DNA of 64,000 nt from Raphanus sativus (taxonomy: Eukaryota > Streptophyta > Magnoliopsida > Brassicales > Brassicaceae). The notes beneath the pieces are model-generated. The model saw only the letters and a list, made by a program, of their open reading frames with translations. It had not been told where the DNA came from and searched no databases. The DNA lies in the NCBI RefSeq assembly GCF_000801105.2, contig NC_079519.1, forward strand, positions 15,701,828-15,765,827. Reading direction: 5' to 3'. Position numbers and translations under genes: made by a program. Every line of letters starts with the position of its first letter. Position 1 is the stretch's first letter. This document shows, in pieces, positions 56,219-64,000 of this stretch.

Positions 56219-57503
56219 ATTAGGTTTTCTTTTTCTTTATTTTATTTTATTTTTCTTTTTGCTTTTATTTTTCGAATTTATTTTGCAGTTTTTATTAGAT
56301 CCAAGTAGAATGATAATACCATCGAGACATTCACCATTCATATCGCTCGACACCACACGACCATTACTAACGATCGACGTATACCACTACGAATCGATCG
56401 ACATCTTGTCGATCAGGTTTATTCATTCTAACTTGTTATATTTATTATGTTTTATTATTTACCTCACCACCGGATGTTACACTGGGACAGTGTAATTTAA
56501 GTCTGGGGGGGAGTTTACTAATATGTGTTTTTTATTTTGGTTTTTATTAAAATGTTTTTCAAAATTATTTTTCGCATAAGTATTAAATAGGAACATTGAT
56601 ATGGATTATTATTTGATTGTCTGACCACTCTTTAGCACCATTCTAGAATACTAATTGCAGATAGTACTAAAGATGCTAAAGTGGATCAACTTGCTATCTA
56701 TATTCACTAGCTAAGATTGTTTGAAGGAACCAAAGCTGACCTCCAACACTAATACTGACTTATTTGCTTGTCTTGGGGCTTGGATATCACTGGATCGGAA
56801 TCCTCTTACAAGTCTGGAAGGTAAAAAGTCTGTGTGTTTCTGGTTCCCTTCCTTCGCTCTCTTCGGCATCTCGAGATCTAAGTTTATGTTATAAAAGATT
56901 GAAATGATTTCTTGAGAAGCAGAGGGGTAGGAGTGTCTCCTGCGACCCCAGTATTCTAAATCTCAAGAATGATCACACATTGTGGAAACGAGGGGTAGGA
57001 GTGATTCCTGCGACCCCAATATTCGCTACACTTTGTCAAAAATGTATGAGTTACAATGCAAATGTCAATGAGATGGACTAGATGACCTATGTGGCATCGA
57101 AACCTGTTGAAATTGAAACTAATAAGAGATTCAGTGAAGAGAGAAGAGGGGAGAAAGGAATCAGAGAAGACTACCTGTGTGTTCAGATACTTGTTTGAGT
57201 TGAATCCATGTGTTCTTTGATCGATACTCCCAAGGTAAAGCCTGCACTTTATTTTAAGTTAAGAAATGAGGTCAGTAGAGGGAATGTCAGATGAGAATTG
57301 CTAAGTTGTTGACTAGATGAGTTTAGTTGCTAAGCTAGGATAAGGCATGATGAACTTCTGTGATTAGGATTTTAGACATGAATTGCAAACCCATAGAGTG
57401 ATGACTTCATTATATTGAATCCTTGAGTTCCTGCTATTTCCAAACCCTTTCCAAAGACTAATGTTTTTGCTTGAGGACAAGCAAAGGAGTAAGTCTGGGG
57501 AGT
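56219..57503 (+). other. Athila copy 3 3' non-coding region
   Basis: No gene. It holds a first G-rich tract (AAGTCTGGGGGGGAGTT, about 56500-56516), twin GGGGTAGGAG hairpins (56924-56949 and 56992-57017) and the polypurine tract next to the 3' LTR (AAGTCTGGGGAGT). Confidence 0.65.
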
Positions 57504-58862
57504 TGATATACCATGGATTTTACCCGTTTTTAACCATGGTATACTAGTATTTTATTATATATTTAATCTGTTTTCTAGCCTGTTAGGTATGTTTTCAGGT
57601 TCAGGAGCATTTTGTGAGAAAGTGATGTTTTTGGAGCATTTTGGAGTACAAGAGATGATACACCCGAGTTGACCATTCAAGACTAAGTCGGAAGTCAACA
57701 TTGCGATTACAATCGATCGATACTCATCCTGAGTTGTCGATCGATGTAGCTAAGAAGATCCGCGTACTAGAAGATTATAATCGATCGATACACATTCAGT
57801 GTTGTCGATCGATATCGAGGACAAAATGGTTTAGCCGACTACTTCACCAAGACTTCACCAAATTACGAGATTGCCCCTGACGAGTTTTTAACCTAATGGA
57901 AATGCTTAAATACTCCTGCAAAGTCTTTTTGACGGCAAGTTTTGAAACCCTTTGAAGCTTGAAGCTTTTTACAACCAAAGCAAAGAGTGTGAGAGAGAGA
58001 CTAGAGTTTTATTTGTTTGAGAGAGATTGGAGAGATTTCTCATCTCCTTTTGTATTTCTACTTTATTCTATCTATGCAATTCTTTCATCTATCTATTGTT
58101 ATGAAATGTTTAGCTATGTCTGAGTAGTCTACTTGTTAGATCTAGGGTTTAAATAGGTTTGTGGGATTAGCCCCAAGCTATAATTGCTAAGTTGTGATAC
58201 TCATCAAATCGATTGTACCTTATGCTTGTTTTAGAGTAGCTAACTAGAACATAGAACACTAGGATCTTAGATTATCTTGAATTATCCATTTGAGCGATGC
58301 ATGTTTCCCGTTGAGAAGAACGACAGTTCCTCCTTGAGACCTCGCGGTCATATTCGGTTCGCGCTTAGGCAGATCTAGAAGCCGTCGATCAATACCCTAC
58401 TGGTAAATCGATCGGCGCCGCGAAAGGTGTATCGCTCGATATCTCAAAAGGATATCGAACGACTCTTTTTCTGTGTCATCATGCGAAAGGTGTGGCCAGA
58501 GATCTAGATATTTTAACCAGTGATTCATTCACATATGTTAAGCGGCTGAGATCTATAGTATCATGAAAGCAACTTATTAAAGCATTTATAGAGATTATAA
58601 TCTCCATTCCTGAATAGAAACCCTATGTCTAGCACTCTTTATCCCATTTAAACAACCCTTCATATTGTTAGTTGGAGCAACTACCTTGCTCATTTTAGGC
58701 TTTGTTATTTTGATTTCTATCATATAAACCAACCTTGCCTAGGATTGATTAGTAGATTTTATTTAATTGGTTCCCTAGCTCCTCGTGATTCGATCCCTAA
58801 GTACTACAGTTGTACCTCTTATTTGAGAGAGTAAGCTCTACTGGGTAATTCGAGCACTATCA
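57504..58862 (+). repeat. Athila copy 3 3' LTR
   Basis: 1359 bp, TGATATACC to ACTATCA, followed directly by LTR B sequence ATAACTATGAAG. Confidence 0.93.
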
Positions 58863-60028
58863 ATAACTATGAAGATCGACAAAAATGGAAAAAGCCCGAT
58901 TCACGACAAATTTGGCCCAAGAAGAGATCAACCGACCTAAAGAGGAGTATATAGGGAGAGGTTGGAGCAGAAGATAAGAGGGATCCGAAAATCAGAGCAG
59001 ATCCGAGATTTTAGACTTAGAGAATTCCTGTTAGCTTATAGAACGTAGGACTTAGGTGGCCAGACTAGCGAGGCAGGACCTAGAACATCCGGCCGCTCCT
59101 GTCCTACTTCCATCGTGTTAGCATATCTCTACTCCTCTCGGAAAGATCCAACGATTAGTTTCTACTTAGAGTTCCGCACATAGAAACCTTAGGCGTTAAT
59201 CTCGACATGTCTGTTTCCATGACCAATGCTCAATCTAGACGAACACCGCCAGGCAGTTCGATCTCTTGTTCAAATCCTTCTAACTGAACTACGTCCGACT
59301 TGATCCTCGAAAGGGTTACGTAGGCAGCCTTTCTCAAGGTCCAGTCCCAAATCTTAACAAAACCTTTGTCGTACGGTTTTCGTCTTTTGTTATCGAGCTA
59401 CGACTCAACTAGGTCAGAATTATGCGGCTAGACTGGCGAACTTATCGACAGCTTTTGTATCCAATCTCTTACCTATTGTTCACGCTCAAACACGGATTCG
59501 GAAAAATAAGATCTGTTTGATCCATCTTTGTTCTTATGATTTTACTATTCAGAATCACTATTCTGGATAACTATTCCAAATCACTATTCCGGATAACAAT
59601 TCCGAATAACTATTCCGGATTTTACTGTTCGGATAGCTATTCTTATTACTATTCCGAATCACTTTCCGGATAACTATTCCGGATAGCTATTCCGAATCAC
59701 TATTCCGGATTTTACTGTTCGGAGCTCGGTCGCTATAGCGACGAAGCTTTGCTCGTGGCTCGGTCGCTATAGCGACCGAGCTCGATTCAGATAGCGATTC
59801 GAATTACTATTCTGGATTTTACTGTTCGGAGCTCGGTCGCTATAGCGTAGCTCGACTTGAATCTGTTCGGATAGCTATTTTACAATTCATATTTACTATT
59901 TCATGTTTTCTGTCGTAATGATTCATGTCGTGCGTGGCCCAGCAGATATCCGGAATGTCTGGGAAATTAGGGTTTTCCTAGTTTTCTAAATTATACGATT
60001 TATTGACGGTGCGATTTCGGTTCCCACA
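58863..60028 (+). repeat. Tat element B 5' LTR, segment 3
   Basis: It completes LTR B, ending GGTTCCCACA at 60028 as in Tat A. A region of CTATTCCGGATAA-type tandem units (59545-59720) is followed by the GGTCGCTATAGCGACC palindrome cluster (59724-59850), with a perfect 24-bp palindrome at 59758-59781. Together with segments 1 and 2 the LTR would be about 2.1-2.2 kb, longer than Tat A's, so B is a related but distinct family. Confidence 0.8.
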
Positions 60029-60031
60029 GTT

Positions 60032-60050
60032 TGGAGCTAGAAGGAGGGGG
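60032..60050 (+). other. Tat B primer binding site (putative)
   Basis: TGGAGCTAGAAGGAGGGGG, three bases after the LTR. It is the counterpart of 37483-37500 in Tat A with one base changed. The matching tRNA is not identified. Confidence 0.65.
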
Positions 60051-60629
60051 ATAACGGATCAATCTTACTCACAACTACGCACGCTCAGTCAACCCTGTCC
60101 ACTGAGACCGACAAAGACCAACAAACGCACGACGGAGCACCTGTCGATGCCAACGTTGAGAAAACACCATCTGGAAACGCGTCCACGGTCACCGCCGAGG
60201 CATACACAGCGATGCTAAACCAGATGAAGGAACTGTTCGTTTCGCTAATTAGCTCGGAAATTGTCGGACGAACATGAAAAGCTAATTAGCTCACTCGCTA
60301 AACAGGTCGAAACCTTAACAGCTAAGAGCAAACTCCCGTGCGGAACCACTAAGGTTAGACGTGGCAGAAGACTCGGTTTCGGAACTCCTGGCAATCGAAA
60401 CAACGACGCCCCAAGGGAGCCAATGGAACGAAGTCCCAATCAAACGGCTCCACGCAAGACGGCCTTGGAAAACCAAAACGGGTTACCCGACGAGTGAGGG
60501 ATTACTGGACGACGGGTGCAGCCACACCCTGGCTCCAGGCAGCGGTGGTTGCGCCCACACCGCGGTCCCCTTGTGTCGTGCTGCGGGTCGCTCAGCGAGT
60601 GCGGCCAGTCCTTTGCGAACCATCCCCGC
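60051..60629 (+). pseudogene. Tat B gag N-terminus (broken, truncated)
   Basis: Short frames equivalent to the start of the Tat A gag. The clearest is 60261-60497, with the coiled-coil segment HEKLISSLAKQVETLTAKSK and the Arg-rich RGRRLGFGTPGNRNN, matching [20 protein letters not shown] and [13 protein letters not shown] in Tat A. Stops and a frameshift near 60280 break it. Element C cuts it off at 60630. The remainder of Tat B must lie to the right of the window. Confidence 0.7.
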
Positions 60630-61582
60630 TGATAGAACCAAAATCGGGATCACTCTTTCGGTAAGGTTGATATGGACTCTGATCCGGAAGGATAGAGAAC
60701 TGGTGGGATGAATGGTGACACAATGGGATGCGGAAAGGCCCAATGATACTACCAGACTTCAAATGTTGCCGGATGTGACGCACCGGTCCAACAAAGGAAG
60801 GATCGAACTTGGAGATAACCTCACCAAGAAACTAGAAATGTTCTAAGCAAAGAACAAAGAGTAAAAACTCAAAAAAAGAAAGGAAATTCGTTGATGTTAT
60901 TGCCATGATCAAAGATTACATTTTATAGTACTTTGAGTCATAGAGAAATAAAAGAAAGTGCAGAAAACAATGCATAGAAAACACAAATTTGACTAGATCT
61001 AGTCAAAGTGTGGAAAACAAGGAAGACTGGTCAATGCGCGGTCTCAGATGTTGACTAGTCAAGATTCAGAAAGATGTCCAGGTTCATGCTGGTCGTACAC
61101 ACCATGCTGGGAAGGATACGGAAACACGCGGGACGATCCACAAATGTCTGAATTCGCGAGAACTGAACATCAACTGAGTTGTACATGGCATAACTCCCTC
61201 ATCTGAACTCCGTTTGATCTGATTCTTCTTCGTGGAGTTCCATAATTGAATTGAGCACATTCTCCAAGTGGTTTCAAGTGAAGAAACATCATGGTTTAGA
61301 AGATATGCTTCGAAGAATGAACATATATCTGTGTTGCTTCTCGGGTGGTTTGATGGTCGATCCAGCTCGGAAGGTCGAACCAACTTGCTCAGCTCGTCCG
61401 GGTGAGTGTTATTCGAGCTCAGATCGTCCATGATAGTTTCAGTCCAGCTCACTTGAGTATTCAGCTTATCCAAGATTGCATAATCCGATGAGAAAACCTC
61501 GGCTAGGTCTAGCTGGTCGACAAGGTCACCATCTTGGGCCGTGTCCATGAACCAAGCAGGACGGTGCTGGATTTTGGGTGCA
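60630..61582 (-). repeat. Family C 3' LTR
   Basis: About 953 bp from TGATAGAACCAAAATCGGG (plus strand) to GGGTGCA. The outer end and several internal blocks align with the solo LTR at 31791 (for example the stretch coding FMDTAQDGDLVDQ against FMDTVQDGDHVDQ). The inner end is set by the polypurine tract. Confidence 0.8.
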
Positions 61583-64000
61583 TCATACTCTCCCTCTTCA
61601 AAAGGATTTGTCCTGAAATCCATTTTACCTGAATCAAAAGAGAATGAATCAGACAAAAGGAATTTTAAAAACAAGTAAAATTCAATGAAAGATAAACTTG
61701 GAGAGAAACTTCCTTGGAGTTTTGAACTTGCTCTCCTCAAGTATTTCCAGTTCCATGTTCCAATAACACAAGTGTTTGGTCGTCGTCCTCTGCTTGCTTC
61801 CATCTTTGGTTCAGTGCTGGCAGATTGCTCCAACAGTTTCAGTTCCTGTGACAAAGAAACAAGACTACTCGGCTGTACCGGTTCAAGATGGTTAACTTCA
61901 TCACAAAACCGTTTATTTTCAAGCACAATATCAGAATAAGAAGAAGAAAGTAAACACTTAGCTTCCAAGATGTTTCTGAGAAAGGTTTGGGCCATACCTG
62001 ACTGTGTAGATTGATCTCCTGGTCGCCAAGGTCTGGTTTGAAGCTGATTGGATCGACTAGCTTCCCATTGAAGCAAGTGTAGAACAGGTTTGGCCGGTTT
62101 TAGAGAATGGATCATAACTTCATGATTTCGTGGCCATTTTTCCTGATATTGAGCTTCCTGGAAAGAGGAGAGATTCATCTTGAATCCTATGATCGGCTTT
62201 TGCTCAGGCCGCTTCTTCACAAGGCTTGAATCTGCTTCAAAATCTGGGTACTCGCAGATAGATGGACTGGGAAACCGCCTGTTTGAAAAATTCATAACTC
62301 CTTCCTCCGTGAAGCTTTTCAAGTGATTCCAAGCCTCAGTAAAACCTTGGGGAGTTGGCTTTCCAGGAAATTTTGAGTCGAGACGAAAGACCTTATGGAA
62401 GTCGAGATACCCTTCGTGGACTGAACCTCTGTCGCTGGCATCTCCAAGGTAGCCGGTTTGGACAACAATGCTCCTCCAAAACTCAGGCTGTTGGGTGCGA
62501 TCAGTGCTTTCATTCAGAGGCTGAACCTGTCTTTCCTGGATACTCAAAACAAACACTAAAAAACCAGGATCATATGTGCAAGAGAGATACTTGTTCAAAT
62601 CAAAAATCAAGATATTTTTTCAAAGAACAAGTAGCACACATTTCAGCCTTTCAAGATGCTCATCAAAATAGATGTTACAGACCAGAATTTTCTCAAGACA
62701 TGCAAAAATATTAGACATTTTCAGAAAGTGCATATCCTGCTCAACATCTGAACACACAAGCTTAAGTTCAGACTGAGAAACATTTATCAATGACTTAAGA
62801 GACTTATCAAAGAATGTGTTGTAAACCAAAATATCATCAAGGCTCAAAACAACACATTGATCACGAGATGATCTCAAAAGATGCCAAGTTTTATCAGTTT
62901 CAAAACACACAAGATCAGGCTGCAAAACATAATCACAAGAATCAAGATCACAAAAATCATTTTCAGTTCTAAGTGATTCATGTTCCAGCAACTGCTTAAC
63001 CAAAATTCCGTTCAAGGCACAAGAGGATGCAAATAAATTATCAGTGATCAGTGCATGAATATAAGAACTCAGATCAAAGCCAATGCCTTTGAAAACAAAT
63101 GAGTCAAATGGTTTTCTAGCATAGAAATCAGGCAGCTGCAAATCAAGCTCAAGAGTTTCTTCAAAATGAGCAAAACATTTGCTATGTGTCAAGAACTGAT
63201 CAAAGGTTAAGATAATTTCAGAGTTGATGCCTTTATCATTTTGAAAACAGTTATGATCAAGAAGTTCATCAGGTTTAAAGATTTTAAAAGAATTAATCAT
63301 GTTTTCAAAAACAGACTTCGAAACACAAAATTCTTTCATCCTTTCAAGACCAAATCGAGTTACATCATGAGAACTAATCTTGACAAACATGACAGGCAGA
63401 GAATTAAACAAATCAGAGTTCTCACTGTGCTTTTGAAGATCAGGAGACAAAAGGAGAGGAAATGTGCTGGGATCAAAGCATAGATGTCTCTCCATAGTGA
63501 TGGATTTGATGCTTGTTGCTTCCTCATCAAAGACTGGACCAAGTTCGTCTTCCTCATCAAAGATAGGACCTAGATCATCATCCAAAGGTGTCCTAATGCC
63601 AGGAAGTCGTCCATGATGTGGATGGTTGAATGGTTCTTCCTCAAAAACCTGTGGAGACAAAACAAGACTACTCGGAAGCTCCGGTTGCAAAACAGTTAGT
63701 TCTACATTAGCTTGCTCATTCTCAAACACAAACTCAGGTTCAAGAGAAGGAAGATCATCACATTTATCCTCACAAGTGATCAAGCTTTCAATTAGCTCTT
63801 CATCAGATTCATCATAAACGGGTAAAGAATCTGAAAAATCTTTAAGCTTTTCAAAATAGTTTTCAGATTCACCTTGAGTTTTCTCACTGATGAACAAGGA
63901 TGGCTCAGCTACATGTGCACGTGTGGATGTACTCTTCTTGTGGCTCTTGCTGACGTCCTCGAGGGCTTGCATCATTCCCTTCTCAAAGTTGTCACAGATC
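61084..64000 (-). CDS. Long ORF of family C element, partial, one internal TGA
   Basis: Open from the right edge (first ATG at 63975) to 61084, about 970 codons in one frame, interrupted by a single TGA at 62620-62622. Function not recognised. The upstream part is acidic, with a tandem DLGPIFDEEDELGPVFDEEA and many short hydrophobic/acidic segments (LCFDPSTFPLLLSPDLQ; MFVKISSHDVTRFGLERMKE). The downstream part includes NESTDRTQQPEFWRSIVVQ, FPGKPTPQGFTEAWNHLKSF and MDFRTNPFEEGEYDAPKIQH. The frame crosses the polypurine tract and ends inside the LTR. No RT, integrase, protease or membrane helix is evident. Similar frames are familiar to me from Brassica transposon annotations, without known function. 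Confidence 0.65.
61583..61600 (-). other. Family C polypurine tract
   Basis: Minus strand GAAGAGGGAGAGTATGA directly before the LTR start TGCACCC. The same bases encode EEGEYD in the long ORF. Confidence 0.7.

Larger units (their letters stand above)
49332..58862 (+). mobile_element. Athila-type gag-protease element, copy 3 (after the gap)
   Basis: LTRs 49332-50686 and 57504-58862, primer site 50691-50708, coding region 50801-56153, hairpin 56201-56218, polypurine tract near 57491-57503. It lacks RT, RNase H and integrase. The left flank (TTCCGCAGAA) and right flank (ATAACTATGAAGATCG) are those of copy 2, so this is the same insertion event. It has the best preserved accessory ORF (1043 codons). 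Confidence 0.93.
60630..64000 (-). mobile_element. Family C LTR retrotransposon, 3' part, minus strand
   Basis: A minus-strand 3' LTR (60630-61582), a polypurine tract and a long ORF that runs off the right edge. The LTR matches the solo LTR at 31791-32644. The bases before it are CCCGC, the expected target duplication, but the other end is outside the window. No pol domain is visible here, so the lineage cannot be assigned. Confidence 0.75.

Overview
This is a piece of a plant nuclear genome, almost certainly from the mustard family (Brassicaceae), and it lies in transposon-dense, probably pericentromeric DNA. I found no convincing host gene, tRNA or rRNA. The evidence is the nested LTR retrotransposons of the Athila, Tat and chromovirus (Tekay/Del-like) lineages, a CACTA transposon whose genes have plant-type introns, a hAT-like element, and a run of exactly 100 N that marks a scaffold gap. 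The genus cannot be fixed from the sequence alone.

Layout. 1-2255 holds minus-strand remnants of Ty3/gypsy elements: a gag start, a tRNA-Met-type primer site, an LTR, a polyprotein tail and a Tat RNase H fragment. From 2430 runs an old Athila-type element (copy 1). It has been split by (i) a Tekay-like chromovirus on the minus strand (6598-16946, with 2.5-2.7 kb LTRs), (ii) a 9.87 kb CACTA element (18523-28389, TSD TAC) and (iii) a Tat-type element 'B', whose 5' LTR starts at 29644. LTR B was itself split by Tat element 'A' (30012-38855, TSD ATGGT) and by a young Athila element (39481-48986). Tat A carries a solo LTR of family 'C' (31791-32644, TSD CCAGG) and a hAT-like element (33685-34843, 8-bp TSD). 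After the gap (49222-49321) the young Athila element and its right flank appear again (49332-59095). LTR B then ends at 60028, its primer site and gag follow, and a minus-strand family C element interrupts them at 60630 and leaves the window.

How the genes work together. The Athila family keeps gag and an aspartic protease, but in place of reverse transcriptase and integrase it has a roughly 900-codon accessory region. That region is studded with Ser-Ile-Asp motifs written as the palindrome TCGATCGA, and it has a duplicated module of about 40 residues and coiled coils. Tat A likewise keeps gag and protease, has lost RT/RNase H/integrase and carries an antisense ORF. Both must depend on enzymes from elsewhere. 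The Tekay element still has all pol domains but is broken by stops and frameshifts; its gag and protease are separated by what looks like a 207-nt intron. The CACTA element has a decayed TNPD gene, an apparently intact seven-exon TNPA-like gene (797 codons) and an unrecognised third ORF.

Most promising for follow-up are the Athila accessory ORF and its TCGATCGA motif, the RNA-like hairpins and second polypurine tract behind it, the predicted chromovirus gag-pro intron, the 24-bp palindrome kept in the LTRs of two Tat families, and the likely false duplication around the gap.
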